Assembly: GCF_014855515.1 (NCBI RefSeq)
Contig: NZ_JACYFK010000005.1
Location: 186,001 to 250,000 of the forward strand
Source: Euzebyella marina
GTDB lineage: Bacteria; Bacteroidota; Bacteroidia; Flavobacteriales; Flavobacteriaceae
DNA: 64,000 bases
Direction: 5' to 3'
Part shown: positions 33,334 through 42,248 of the stretch, piece after piece
How the letters are laid out: the number at the start of each line of letters is the position of its first letter
Numbering within the stretch: position 1 is the stretch's first letter
Program-made: the position numbers and the translations under genes
Notes under the pieces: model-generated
Told to the model about the DNA's origin: nothing
Database searches by the model: none
What the model saw: only the letters and a program-made list of their open reading frames with translations

Positions 33334-33753
33334 ATGACAACAAACAGAACATTTACGATGATTAAGCCAGATGCCGTTGAGAAAGGGCATATCGGAGCTA
33401 TTTTAGAAAAAATCACTTCAGCGGGCTTCAAGATTGTCGCAATGAAATATACCCAGTTAAGCAAAAGGGATGCCGAGGAATTCTATGCGATTCACAAAGA
33501 GCGTCCGTTTTTTGGTGAGTTGGTAACCTTTATGACCCGCGGACCTATTGTTTCTGCCATTTTGGAAAAAGACAATGCGGTAGAAGATTTTAGGGCCTTA
33601 ATAGGTGCAACCAACCCAGCTGATGCTGCCGAAGGTACCATTAGAAAAATGTTCGCTACCGACATCGCAGAAAATGCGGTTCACGGTTCAGACAGTGATG
33701 AAAATGCCGCTATTGAAGGTGCTTTTCACTTTTCAGGTCGGGAGATTTATTAA
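33334..33753 (+). CDS. ndk: nucleoside diphosphate kinase
   Basis: Ndk moves the gamma phosphate between nucleoside triphosphates and diphosphates. The 139-residue protein has [16 protein letters not shown], the usual nucleotide-binding residues, [14 protein letters not shown] and the active-site motif HGSDSDENA with its phospho-histidine. The ATG start gives the length typical of the family in flavobacteria. The gene stands alone between its promoter and a terminator. Confidence 0.95.
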   Translation: MTTNRTFTMIKPDAVEKGHIGAILEKITSAGFKIVAMKYTQLSKRDAEEFYAIHKERPFFGELVTFMTRGPIVSAILEKDNAVEDFRALIGATNPADAAEGTIRKMFATDIAENAVHGSDSDENAAIEGAFHFSGREIY

Positions 33754-33771
33754 GAAAATCCAGAATAATTT

Positions 33772-33810
33772 TAAAAAGGCCTTTGTTCTATATTGAATAA
33801 GGGCCTTTTA
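33772..33810. terminator. bidirectional terminator between ndk and DUF721 gene
   Basis: Arms AAAAGGCC (33774-33781) and GGCCTTTT (33802-33809), with further pairing inside, lie between two convergent stop codons and carry A- and T-rich flanks. Confidence 0.75.
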
Positions 33811-34104
33811 TCTTAATATCAATTTCTTCACCAACGCCCGGCCCAATTCTTCATTGAGCATGGTTATAATTTTTGATTTGCCCAAGCTTAATTCTTCCCT
33901 TAAAACCGAAGAAGACAAGGCTACATATAGCGTGTCGCCCCTCAACTCTATAGCCGTAGTATAGTTGTTAACGCCATTTCCCATTAAATTTTTCCAGGCA
34001 TCTCTTACCTCTACTTTATCCATTCCCCCTTGTAGCCGATTCTCACGAATAAATTCGCCAAGAGCCTCGCCCATACTCAAGTTATCATTCTTTCTTTTAG
34101 CCAT
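33808..34104 (-). CDS. DUF721 (DciA-like) protein
   Basis: A 98-residue protein with the DUF721 core VRDAWKNLMGNGVNNYT and LYVALSSSVLREELSLGK. DUF721 includes DciA, the helicase loader found in bacteria that lack DnaC/DnaI, and Bacteroidota belong to that group. Its position two genes after recF fits a role in replication or repair. The start overlaps the stop of the lipoprotein gene by one base, so the genes are coupled. Confidence 0.82.
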   Translation of the reverse strand: MAKRKNDNLSMGEALGEFIRENRLQGGMDKVEVRDAWKNLMGNGVNNYTTAIELRGDTLYVALSSSVLREELSLGKSKIITMLNEELGRALVKKLILR

Positions 34105-34532
34105 TATTCAATAATTGAAATAGGTTCAAATCTACTATATTCATATTGAATGCCCTCTTCATTTTCCACCGAAAAAGTAGCTTTTTTAAGTTCTATAATT
34201 TTTTCTTTCCATTCGCTGAGTCCTGACTTATAATGTAACCAAAACATTCCATCTTCCTCAACTATCAGAAACTTTTCGGCATCATCGGACGTTTCGTAGG
34301 TACCATCGAATTTAGGTTGCATCTTTTTTCTAAATCCCTCTAATTCTTTTATCTCAAAATAATCGACAGTGGTATTTACATTGTATTGTTTTACAGTGCC
34401 ATCTGGTGTTTGAACCTCCCTAATCTCCCAATATCCGTTCAGTTTCTCTAAATCATCTTCGCTAATCGAATTGGAGCAGGCCGATAGACACAAAACGAAT
34501 ACAACGGCCCATAAACCTTTACAATTCTTCAT
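34104..34532 (-). CDS. small lipoprotein, lipocalin-like
   Basis: A 142-residue lipoprotein with the lipobox LSACS (Cys19) and a predicted beta-rich body with [16 protein letters not shown], as in lipocalin-like domains of Bacteroidota. No function can be assigned. The gene overlaps recF by 14 bases upstream and DUF721 by one base downstream, so it is firmly within the recF operon. Confidence 0.78.
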   Translation of the reverse strand: MKNCKGLWAVVFVLCLSACSNSISEDDLEKLNGYWEIREVQTPDGTVKQYNVNTTVDYFEIKELEGFRKKMQPKFDGTYETSDDAEKFLIVEEDGMFWLHYKSGLSEWKEKIIELKKATFSVENEEGIQYEYSRFEPISIIE

Positions 34533-35637
34533 TTTCGTAAGTGGAATTTTGATTGGAATCGATTTTAATAATCTTATAAGATTGATGAATACGCTTTACA
34601 ATTTCTTCCGTTCTATCGGCATGTGTATCGCTAATAAAGATTTGCCCGAAATTCTCATCGTTCACCAAATTGACTATATGGGCAACCCGATGCTCATCCA
34701 ATTTATCAAATATATCATCCAACAACAAAATGGGAGTTGTGTTAGACTGGGTTTTAATAAATTGAAATTGGGCAAACTTTAATGCTATTAAGTAAGATTT
34801 CTGCTGGCCCTGACTTCCAAATTTTTTGATAGGATGCTGATGAATCTCAAAACTGAGGTCGTCTTTATGAATGCCCACAGAAGTATACTGTAGGGCCCTA
34901 TCCTTTTCTATATTTCGTTCTAAAAGGTCAATTAGGCCCTTTTTCAACAACTTACTTTCATAGACCAACGACACTTCTTCATTACCCCCGGTGATGACCT
35001 GGTGTTGCTCTTGAAAAATAGGTATAAAAGACTCTAGAAAATGAACTCTTGTTAGATGGATCTTAGTACCGTAATCATGCAATTGTTCATTATAGACCGA
35101 AAGGGTCGTTGAATCAAAAGTTCTATTAGCCGCAAAGTATTTTAAAAGGGAATTACGCTGGGCCAGTACCTTATTATACTTTAAGAGGTTTTGAAGGTAA
35201 CCTTTATCGGATTGCGATATTACACCGTCAATAAACTTTCTTCGGGTATCACTACCTTCAATAATCAGGTCTCGGTCGGCTGGAGATATAATCACCAATG
35301 GTAAGAGCCCGATATGATCGGCCAAACGGTCATAGGCCTTGCCATTTCGCTTGATTATTTTTTTGACTCCCTTTTTTAGGCTGCAGACTACTTTTTCATC
35401 CCTTTCTTTTTTTTCAAATTCGCCATCGATAACAAAGAATTCTTCGCCATGTCGAATGTTTTGGGTAGAAACGGGATTAAAATAACTTTTACCAAAAGAG
35501 AGATGGTAAATAGCATCCAATACATTGGTCTTGCCTATTCCGTTCGGTCCTACAATACAATTGATTTTCTCATCGAACCCAAAATTTGCAGAGCTAAAAT
35601 TCTTGTAATTTATAAGGGATAATTTTTTTAAAAACAT
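34519..35637 (-). CDS. recF: DNA replication and repair protein RecF
   Basis: RecF is an SMC-like ATPase that helps load RecA at gaps. The 372-residue protein has [12 protein letters not shown], Walker [10 protein letters not shown], a signature-like [14 protein letters not shown] segment and Walker [15 protein letters not shown]. Its length is standard. It heads a three-gene overlapping operon with the lipoprotein and DUF721 genes. Confidence 0.94.
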   Translation of the reverse strand: MFLKKLSLINYKNFSSANFGFDEKINCIVGPNGIGKTNVLDAIYHLSFGKSYFNPVSTQNIRHGEEFFVIDGEFEKKERDEKVVCSLKKGVKKIIKRNGKAYDRLADHIGLLPLVIISPADRDLIIEGSDTRRKFIDGVISQSDKGYLQNLLKYNKVLAQRNSLLKYFAANRTFDSTTLSVYNEQLHDYGTKIHLTRVHFLESFIPIFQEQHQVITGGNEEVSLVYESKLLKKGLIDLLERNIEKDRALQYTSVGIHKDDLSFEIHQHPIKKFGSQGQQKSYLIALKFAQFQFIKTQSNTTPILLLDDIFDKLDEHRVAHIVNLVNDENFGQIFISDTHADRTEEIVKRIHQSYKIIKIDSNQNSTYENEEL

Positions 35638-35679
35638 GTGAGCTTCTGCCGTATTTACTGCTTTCTATACTGAAAACTC

Positions 35680-35687
35680 CAAAAATA
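35680..35687 (-). promoter_or_regulatory. -7 box for recF
   Basis: The minus strand reads TATTTTTG, matching TAnnTTTG, 42 bases before the ATG of recF. Confidence 0.5.
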
Positions 35688-35723
35688 ACGAATAAATACC
35701 CTTTAGTTTTTCGATAAAAACTT

Positions 35724-35731
35724 TATTTTTG
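35724..35731 (+). promoter_or_regulatory. -7 box for the TPR-ribH operon
   Basis: TATTTTTG matches TAnnTTTG and ends 21 bases before the ATG of the TPR gene. It is divergent from the recF promoter 37 bases away. Confidence 0.6.
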
Positions 35732-35752
35732 CGCGACCTATAAAAAAACAAG

Positions 35753-36520
35753 ATGGCCACATATAAAAAGCGCGGTTTTAAACCAAAGAACAAAGTTGAG
35801 GAACAAGTAGTTGAAGAGCAAGAAAGCGCAACTGCAGAGGTGTTTAGCACTTTGGATGAAAGTGCTTCAAAAACTGAAGAGTGGGTAGCTGGCAACCAGA
35901 ACTACATCTTGGGCGTTATCGGCGTTATTGCAGTAGGCGTATTGGGTTATTTGGCCTACATTCAATTTGTATCCAAACCAAAGGAGGCAAGCGCCACCAA
36001 TGAAATGTACTACCCCCAGCAATATTTTGACCAAGCTATCAATAGCACCACGGCTAAAGATTCTTTGTACAATTTAGCTCTTAACGGTGCCGAAGGTAAG
36101 TATGGTTTTTTAGATATTATCGACGAGTATAGCGGAACGAAGGCGGCCAATTTGGCCAATTACTCTGCGGGAATGGCTTATTTGAACATGCAAAAATATC
36201 AAGAAGCGATTACCCATCTAGAAAAGTTCAATGGAGAAGACGATATACTTGGTGCCTTGGCCAAAGGAGGTCTTGGTGATGCATTCATGCAATTGGGCCA
36301 GCCCGGAGAAGCCCTTGAATACTACGAGAAAGCATTAAACCACAGCAATAACAGCTTCACCGCACCTAAATTTTTATACAAGGCAGGTGTCACTGCACTA
36401 GATTTAGGACAAAAAGATAAAGCGTTGACCTATTTTGAGCGTATAAAAGAAGAGTTCGCATCTTCGGACGAAGCTCGCTCAATAGACGCCTTCATCGGAA
36501 TGGCCAAAAGCACTAAATAA
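35753..36520 (+). CDS. YfgM-like membrane-anchored TPR protein
   Basis: A 255-residue protein with a charged cytoplasmic start, one membrane segment (about residues 51-70, ILGVIGVIAVGVLGYLAYI) and tetratricopeptide repeats such as ANYSAGMAYLNMQKYQEAI and GDAFMQLGQPGEALEYYEKA. The layout is that of YfgM/ancillary SecYEG-type proteins, so a role in envelope protein quality is possible (inference). It overlaps ribH by one base. Confidence 0.85.
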   Translation: MATYKKRGFKPKNKVEEQVVEEQESATAEVFSTLDESASKTEEWVAGNQNYILGVIGVIAVGVLGYLAYIQFVSKPKEASATNEMYYPQQYFDQAINSTTAKDSLYNLALNGAEGKYGFLDIIDEYSGTKAANLANYSAGMAYLNMQKYQEAITHLEKFNGEDDILGALAKGGLGDAFMQLGQPGEALEYYEKALNHSNNSFTAPKFLYKAGVTALDLGQKDKALTYFERIKEEFASSDEARSIDAFIGMAKSTK

Positions 36521-37002
36521 TGGCTACAGAAAATAAAAATCTTTCTGTTTACAATAAGAACACCATACCCAATGCCAAAGCTCTTCGCTTTGGCATAGTT
36601 GTATCTGAATGGAATGCCGAGATTACCGAAGGTCTTTTTGATGGTGCAAAGGAGGCTTTAATCGATTGTGGCGCCCTGGAAGAGAATATTACTAGATGGA
36701 ATGTTCCCGGTAGTTTCGAACTTACATTTGGCAGCAAAAAATTGGCAACCACCCATAATGTAGATGCTATCATTGCAATTGGTAGCGTTATTCAAGGTGA
36801 AACAAAACACTTCGATTTTGTTTGCAGCGCTACCGCACAGGGCATTAAAGATTTGAACGTGCAGTTAGATATTCCCGTGATTTTCTGTGTACTTACAGAT
36901 AACAACATGCAACAAGCCCGAGAAAGAAGTGGCGGCAAGCATGGTAACAAGGGTACCGAAGCTGCCATTGCCGCAATCAAAATGGCTACTTTGGGGGCTT
37001 AA
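36520..37002 (+). CDS. ribH: 6,7-dimethyl-8-ribityllumazine synthase
   Basis: RibH joins the ribityl-pyrimidine and the butanone phosphate to make lumazine, the riboflavin precursor. The 160-residue protein has FGIVVSEWNAEITEGL, NVPGSFELTFGSKKLA, AIGSVIQGETKHFDFVC (active-site His) and NNMQQARERSGGKHGNKG. Length is normal. Other rib genes are not in the window. Confidence 0.95.
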   Translation: MATENKNLSVYNKNTIPNAKALRFGIVVSEWNAEITEGLFDGAKEALIDCGALEENITRWNVPGSFELTFGSKKLATTHNVDAIIAIGSVIQGETKHFDFVCSATAQGIKDLNVQLDIPVIFCVLTDNNMQQARERSGGKHGNKGTEAAIAAIKMATLGA

Positions 37003-37147
37003 GAAATAGTCTTTTCTTATTCTGTGATTTTGTAATATTCGGATTGAAAGTTTGATTTGAACTTTTCAATTCGAACAATACCTTCTTTTCAAAATTCGTT
37101 TTAACAAATTTTGGCGCGGCCAATGGGGCGTATTTTTTGATTTTAAG

Positions 37148-37155
37148 TACCTTTG
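37148..37155 (+). promoter_or_regulatory. -7 box for the 37.2-kb gene and mutL
   Basis: TACCTTTG matches TAnnTTTG and ends six bases before the ATG chosen for the next gene. It removes an upstream TTG as a start and makes a leaderless message likely. Confidence 0.55.
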
Positions 37156-37161
37156 AAGCAC

Positions 37162-37461
37162 ATGGGAATGCTAAGTAAATTCACGAAACTAAAGCGAAAC
37201 AAGAAGTTCGAGTACTCCCCTCGCTATTATGATGACAAGGGCAAGGGAAATCCTTTTAAAATGGAGCCGAAATTCGATAAATTTCGTACTACCCTGAACC
37301 CGCCGAGAGGCCTCAAAGGCAAATTCGGAAGCGCATTGGACGATATGCGCCGCGAGGGAGACAGAGACCTTAAGATTCGTATGGTAATCATCATAGCCAT
37401 CTTAGTTCTCATAGTGTTGTTTATTCTAGATTTTGACCTTTCTATATTCTTTCCGAAATAA
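37162..37461 (+). CDS. small basic membrane protein before mutL
   Basis: A 99-residue protein with a basic, proline- and glycine-containing N-terminal part (KLKRNKKFEYSPRYY, TTLNPPRGLKGKFG) and one C-terminal membrane segment (about residues 74-95). It is conserved next to ribH and mutL in flavobacteria and is sometimes called a riboflavin synthase subunit because of its neighbour, but nothing in the sequence supports that. It overlaps mutL by one base. The function is unknown. Confidence 0.75.
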   Translation: MGMLSKFTKLKRNKKFEYSPRYYDDKGKGNPFKMEPKFDKFRTTLNPPRGLKGKFGSALDDMRREGDRDLKIRMVIIIAILVLIVLFILDFDLSIFFPK

Positions 37462-39308
37462 TGGCGGATATCATAAAACTCTTACCGGACCATGTTGCTA
37501 ATCAAATAGCTGCGGGTGAAGTGGTACAGCGTCCTGCATCCGTTGTTAAAGAACTACTGGAGAATGCGTTAGATGCCGGGGCTACGATTATTAAATTAAT
37601 CGTTAAGGATGGTGGAAAAGCCCTGATTCAAGTAGTTGATGACGGGGTAGGTATGAGTGCGACCGACGCGAGGCTCAGTTTTGAAAGGCACGCTACGTCA
37701 AAAATTCAAAAAGCTGAAGACCTTTTCAATCTGAATACCAAAGGCTTTCGTGGTGAGGCCTTGGCATCTATTGCGGCTATTGCCCATGTTGAAATGCAGA
37801 CCAAACCGGAGGTAGACGAGGTCGGTACCCATATTAAAATCGAAGGAAGTAAGGTTGTTTTTCAAGAAGTGGCGGTCACCCCTAAAGGTACGTCAATGGC
37901 CGTTAAAAACTTATTTTTTAATATTCCCGCCCGGCGCAACTTTTTAAAATCGAATCAGGTAGAATTACGCCATATAACAGATGAATTTCATAGGGTCGCT
38001 TTGGCACACCCGTCCGTTTCATTTCATTTTTATAGCAATGGCAGCGAGCTTTTTAATCTTCCGGACGACAATTATCGAAAGAGAATTGTTCACATTTTCG
38101 GCTCCCGTACCAATGAAAAATTGGTTCCTGTTGAAGAGGAAACTCCGATAGTAAAAATCAGTGGGTTTATCACCAAACCGGAGTACGCAAAAAAAAGTCG
38201 TGGCGAGCAGTTCTTTTTTGTGAACAATAGATTTATTAAAAGCCCCTATTTACACCATGCCGTAGTCGCGGCTTTTGAAGGTCTCATTAAAGCCGACACT
38301 TTTCCAGGGTATTTTTTATACCTCGAAGTCGACCCTGGTTCAATAGATATTAATATACACCCTACCAAAACAGAGGTTAAATTTGACGATGAGCATACCC
38401 TGTATGCGATTCTAAGGTCGACTATCAAGCATAGCCTTGGTCAATTTAACGTGGCACCCGCTCTTGATTTCGAGCATGACCAAAATTTAGAGACCCCTTA
38501 TGAATTCAAGAATAAATCTGCAATACAGCCCCATGTTACGGTAGATGCTGATTTTAATCCTTTTCAGGAGACGGTGAAAACCTCTTTCAAACCCACCTAT
38601 CAAAAACAAAATTCAAAAGGTTGGGAAAGTCTTTATGTCGGTCTGGAATCGAAGATGGGAAGCATCGATGTTGGTAATAGCATAAGTTTTGAGTCCGATA
38701 CCATAACCGGTTCTATTTTTGAAGGGGAAAAAGAGGTCAACGAATCGGTTGCCACTACTTTTCAAATTAGAAGAAAATATATTGTGACGAGTATCAAATC
38801 GGGAATGGTGGTCATTGACCAAAGTAGGGCCCACCAGCGTGTACTCTATGAAAAGTTTTTAAAGAACAGCACGGTAAAAGAAGCCGTTAGCCAGCAACTG
38901 CTTTTTCCGTTTACGGTAACATTTTCGAGATCAGAAATCAACACGTTGAGAGAAATTCAAGATGTGTTGCTATCTATCGGCTTCATTTTTGAAGAGATAA
39001 AAGACGAATCGATTACGGTAACAGGGGTACCTTTGCTTGTTGCGGAAAGTGAGGTCGGTATGATACTCGACCAACTAATTTCTGATTATCAACAAGAAGT
39101 AAATGGTGAGAGTTTTTCACAGAGTGATATTCTTTCGAAAACCTTGGCCAAAACTTTGGCGGTAAAGACCGGTGAAGTACTTGATGACCAATCGCAAATT
39201 GCCCTGGTGAACGATTTGTTCGCTTGTACCGATGCAACCGTTAGCCCTTTTAACAAACCCGTTTACATTACGATAACGGAGAATGACATTGATAAAAAAT
39301 TTATTTAG
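37461..39308 (+). CDS. mutL: DNA mismatch repair protein MutL
   Basis: MutL links MutS mismatch recognition to strand removal. The 615-residue protein has the GHKL ATPase motifs ENALDAGAT, DDGVGM and TKGFRGEALASIAA, then a transducer domain with NNRFIKSPYL and DINIHPTKTEVKF, and a C-terminal dimer domain from about residue 430 with IDQSRAHQRVLYE. The DQHA(x)2E(x)4E metal motif of endonuclease MutL is seen here as DQSRAHQRVLYE, so nicking ability is uncertain. The rhomboid gene follows with no gap. Confidence 0.95.
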   Translation: MADIIKLLPDHVANQIAAGEVVQRPASVVKELLENALDAGATIIKLIVKDGGKALIQVVDDGVGMSATDARLSFERHATSKIQKAEDLFNLNTKGFRGEALASIAAIAHVEMQTKPEVDEVGTHIKIEGSKVVFQEVAVTPKGTSMAVKNLFFNIPARRNFLKSNQVELRHITDEFHRVALAHPSVSFHFYSNGSELFNLPDDNYRKRIVHIFGSRTNEKLVPVEEETPIVKISGFITKPEYAKKSRGEQFFFVNNRFIKSPYLHHAVVAAFEGLIKADTFPGYFLYLEVDPGSIDINIHPTKTEVKFDDEHTLYAILRSTIKHSLGQFNVAPALDFEHDQNLETPYEFKNKSAIQPHVTVDADFNPFQETVKTSFKPTYQKQNSKGWESLYVGLESKMGSIDVGNSISFESDTITGSIFEGEKEVNESVATTFQIRRKYIVTSIKSGMVVIDQSRAHQRVLYEKFLKNSTVKEAVSQQLLFPFTVTFSRSEINTLREIQDVLLSIGFIFEEIKDESITVTGVPLLVAESEVGMILDQLISDYQQEVNGESFSQSDILSKTLAKTLAVKTGEVLDDQSQIALVNDLFACTDATVSPFNKPVYITITENDIDKKFI

Positions 39309-40043
39309 ATGGGAAGACTTACAGAAGCTGTAAAACATCTGCTGATTATAAATGTACTCTTCTTCATAGCTACCCAGCTTTATGGAGATCAACTATACGC
39401 ATGGTTCTCATTGTGGTATCCTGAGAACCCTAATTTCAAATGGTGGCAGGTTTTTACACATATGTTCATGCATGGTAATTTCATGCACATACTTTTTAAT
39501 ATGTATGCCTTATGGGCTTTTGGAACGCCCTTGGAAAAAATGTGGGGGCGCAACAAGTTTCTGTTTTTCTATTTTTCAGCCGGTTTAGGTGCTGCTTTGT
39601 TGCACACAGGTGTCAACTACTTTCTATTCCATGACGGACTTCAAGCTTTGGTTGATGCAGGAATTGACAAAAACCAAGTGCTAGAGATTATCTCGGATGG
39701 AAAGTATAGCCCGGCTTGGGAGAATGTGGTCGGAGCCGATACCGTTGATAGTTTCATTAGTGCATTTACAACTCCGGCAGTTGGGGCATCAGGTGCCATA
39801 TATGGTATTTTAGTTGCTTTTGCCTTTACGTTCAGTGAGGCAGAACTGATGTTGATATTTTTACCCATACCTATCAAGGCAAAATATTTTGTTCCTCTTC
39901 TCATACTTGGTGACCTGTTTTTTGGTTTTACCGGCACCGCGACGGGCATCGCCCATTTTGCTCATATAGGTGGTGCCCTGTTTGGGTTTTTAATGATGTG
40001 GTACTGGAAGAAAAACCAATTTAACGACAATCGTTGGAATTAA
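39309..40043 (+). CDS. rhomboid-family intramembrane serine protease (first of two)
   Basis: A 244-residue protein with six hydrophobic segments. Rhomboid features are FTHMFMHGNFMHILFNMYAL, the catalytic serine in VGASGAIYG and the catalytic histidine in IAHFAHIGGALFGFL. These enzymes cut membrane proteins within or near the bilayer. An insert of about 35 residues lies between the second and third core segments. The start abuts the mutL stop, and a paralogue follows after 3 bases. Confidence 0.88.
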   Translation: MGRLTEAVKHLLIINVLFFIATQLYGDQLYAWFSLWYPENPNFKWWQVFTHMFMHGNFMHILFNMYALWAFGTPLEKMWGRNKFLFFYFSAGLGAALLHTGVNYFLFHDGLQALVDAGIDKNQVLEIISDGKYSPAWENVVGADTVDSFISAFTTPAVGASGAIYGILVAFAFTFSEAELMLIFLPIPIKAKYFVPLLILGDLFFGFTGTATGIAHFAHIGGALFGFLMMWYWKKNQFNDNRWN

Positions 40044-40046
40044 GAT

Positions 40047-40916
40047 ATGACGAACGGAGGATTACGATATCAATATGCAAGGTTAAGCGTCTCTGAAAAG
40101 CTTATCGCCATTAACGTGGTGGTATTTATCGTCATGGGACTCATTACTGCGTTGGTAAGCCCTATTTTCGAAAATTGGTTTGCCCTGCCAAAAGATTTCT
40201 TTGGTTTCTTAAAGCAACCTTGGTCGATTATTACCTATTCCTTTTTACATGGTGGTATTTTTCATATTCTTTGGAATATGTACATTCTGTATGTGGCCGG
40301 TAGAATATTATTGAACCTCTTCGACGGAAAAAGATTTTTGAACGTTTACTTTTTAGGAGTCATTTTAGGCGGACTGTTATTTCTCTTGAGCTATAACATC
40401 TTTCCCGCACTGGTAGGTATCAACACCTCTCTTATCGGCGCCTCGGCTGGTGTTATGGCCGTTCTGATATTTGTCTGCACCTATATTCCCAATCAAGAAG
40501 TACGATTGATTTTTTTCAACGTAAAACTATGGCAGGTTGGCCTGTTCGTGGTACTGATGGACTTAGTTCAAATACCGCTTGGGGGTAATGTGGGTGGAAG
40601 AATAGCCCATTCAGGGGGTGCCTTTTTAGGTTATATGTATGCCAGGCAGCTTTATAAGGGAACGGACATTGGCGAAGGTTTTTCCAAACTTATGGATGGC
40701 CTGGCAAATCTATTCAAGAAAAGAGAGAAAAAATCTCCCCTAAAAACCGTTTACAAAAATCGCAGAGCTAGCAATACCAACCAAAAAGCCAATAATGACA
40801 AGCAAAGCCAGCAAAAGAAAATAGACGCCATACTTGATAAAATCAGCCAATCAGGCTACGAAAGTTTATCAAAGGCAGAAAAAGATTTTTTGTTCAAGGC
40901 CGGTAAGGATGATTAG
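40047..40916 (+). CDS. rhomboid-family intramembrane serine protease with C-terminal tail (second of two)
   Basis: A 289-residue paralogue of the preceding gene: YSFLHGGIFHILWNMYILY, the serine in IGASAGVMAV and the histidine in GRIAHSGGAFLGYMYARQ. Beyond the last membrane segment there is a cytoplasmic tail of about 90 residues, ending in a DUF6576-like helical unit (KKIDAILDKISQSGYESLS). The tail is lysine- and asparagine-rich and may bind a partner (inference). Confidence 0.87.
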   Translation: MTNGGLRYQYARLSVSEKLIAINVVVFIVMGLITALVSPIFENWFALPKDFFGFLKQPWSIITYSFLHGGIFHILWNMYILYVAGRILLNLFDGKRFLNVYFLGVILGGLLFLLSYNIFPALVGINTSLIGASAGVMAVLIFVCTYIPNQEVRLIFFNVKLWQVGLFVVLMDLVQIPLGGNVGGRIAHSGGAFLGYMYARQLYKGTDIGEGFSKLMDGLANLFKKREKKSPLKTVYKNRRASNTNQKANNDKQSQQKKIDAILDKISQSGYESLSKAEKDFLFKAGKDD

Positions 40917-40922
40917 TTGATA

Positions 40923-41948
40923 ATGAAGAAGCTTTCTTGGTTCAATAAATCGGTGTATTTTTTAAATCTTATAGTTGCCGCCCTGCTTCTTATTGCCTGT
41001 GCCGTACCTTATTTAACCGATCAGTACTTCTCATTCCTATCATTTTTAAGTTTGACGGTACCACTTTTAGTCATTATCAATTTTCTTTTTTTGTCATACT
41101 GGCTATTACAGAAAAAAAGGCAAATTTTAATTTCACTTTTTGTTTTATTGATTGGTTTCTTCTCACTAGGAACTTTTGTGAAAATTAATTTAAGCAACAA
41201 AGTTTCTACAATTTCGGACTTAAAAGTTATGAGTTACAACATCCATGGTTTTAAAGCTTTTGAAAACATGGACCGGTTAACTATTTATAATAAATTAAAG
41301 GATTTTATTGCTGCAGAAAATCCTGACGTAATAAGTTTTCAGGAGGTTAGCTATAGAATGAATGGAAATTTTATGAATTACCCCTATAGCTTCTTGAAAA
41401 GAATACCAACAGGAGACAAAGTTCACTTAGGAATATTTTCAAAATATCCAATATTAAAGGCTGAAATTATACATTTCCCAAATAGTATTAATAACGGTTC
41501 CTATGCGGACATTCTTTTCAAAAAAGATACGATTCGAATTTACAATATTCACATTCAATCTCTAGGTATTACACCAGGAACAGGAAATGTAAGATCTAAA
41601 ACTCCAGAACAGTTGTATGATAAATTGAGTACTCGATTTCATAGGCAACTTAGCCAAGCCAAGATGATAGAAAGCCATAGAGCCACAACCGATTTCCCTA
41701 CAATAATTTGTACTGATATGAACAACACTCAATTCTCAAATGTGTACCAAGTTCTCAAGGGCAAATCGTTAGATACTTTTTTGGAAGAAGGTGCAGGGTT
41801 AGGTAGAACATATAATCTTATGGGCCTCCCTTTAAGAATTGATTTCATTTTTGCAGATGACCACTTTGAGATATTATCGCATAAAAACTACGACGATAAG
41901 TTTTCAGATCACTTCCCCGTTATGGCTTCATTTCGTTTGAAACATTAG
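40923..41948 (+). CDS. endonuclease/exonuclease/phosphatase-family membrane protein
   Basis: A 341-residue protein with three N-terminal membrane segments (within about residues 12-90), then an EEP domain: LKVMSYNIHGFK, ISFQEVSYRMN with the metal Glu, CTDMNNTQFSNVY and KFSDHFPVMASF with the catalytic Asp-His. Such proteins cut phosphodiester bonds in nucleic acids or lipids. The substrate is unknown. The ATG giving MKKLSWFNKS is preferred to a TTG two codons upstream. The coding sequence from about 41.1 to 41.9 kb is visibly richer in A and T than its neighbours. Its 3' end overlaps the convergent DUF6122 gene by 21 bases. Confidence 0.88.
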   Translation: MKKLSWFNKSVYFLNLIVAALLLIACAVPYLTDQYFSFLSFLSLTVPLLVIINFLFLSYWLLQKKRQILISLFVLLIGFFSLGTFVKINLSNKVSTISDLKVMSYNIHGFKAFENMDRLTIYNKLKDFIAAENPDVISFQEVSYRMNGNFMNYPYSFLKRIPTGDKVHLGIFSKYPILKAEIIHFPNSINNGSYADILFKKDTIRIYNIHIQSLGITPGTGNVRSKTPEQLYDKLSTRFHRQLSQAKMIESHRATTDFPTIICTDMNNTQFSNVYQVLKGKSLDTFLEEGAGLGRTYNLMGLPLRIDFIFADDHFEILSHKNYDDKFSDHFPVMASFRLKH

Positions 41949-42248
41949 CAAACAATCTGCCATGTCGGCGACGATATGAATTAAAAGTGCCAAACCGACA
42001 ATTCTAGTTTTCTTAAAAAACAACAAACCCAAGTAAAGTGCAATAGCCCAATAACTATGCAGGGGGTGAAAGCCGATACTACACCTGTTGGCATCAAACA
42101 CGGGAGTGGCCAATAAATGATCTATATCAATCAGAATTCCACCTAAAAGTATCAATGCCACCTTGAGTCGATTACTTCTAAAGAAGCTAATGGCTATGAT
42201 AATTGGCACCAAGAAATGAATGCCGTAATGAACCAAAAACCTAATCAT
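41928..42248 (-). CDS. DUF6122 small membrane protein
   Basis: A 106-residue protein with three or four membrane segments and conserved polar motifs IDIDHLL, GFHPLHSYWA and HIVADMADCLLM, which resemble metal-binding sites of membrane hydrolases. DUF6122 proteins occur in Bacteroidota, usually beside WbqC-like genes, as here, where the starts and stops overlap by 8 bases. No function is known. Confidence 0.8.
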   Translation of the reverse strand: MIRFLVHYGIHFLVPIIIAISFFRSNRLKVALILLGGILIDIDHLLATPVFDANRCSIGFHPLHSYWAIALYLGLLFFKKTRIVGLALLIHIVADMADCLLMFQTK

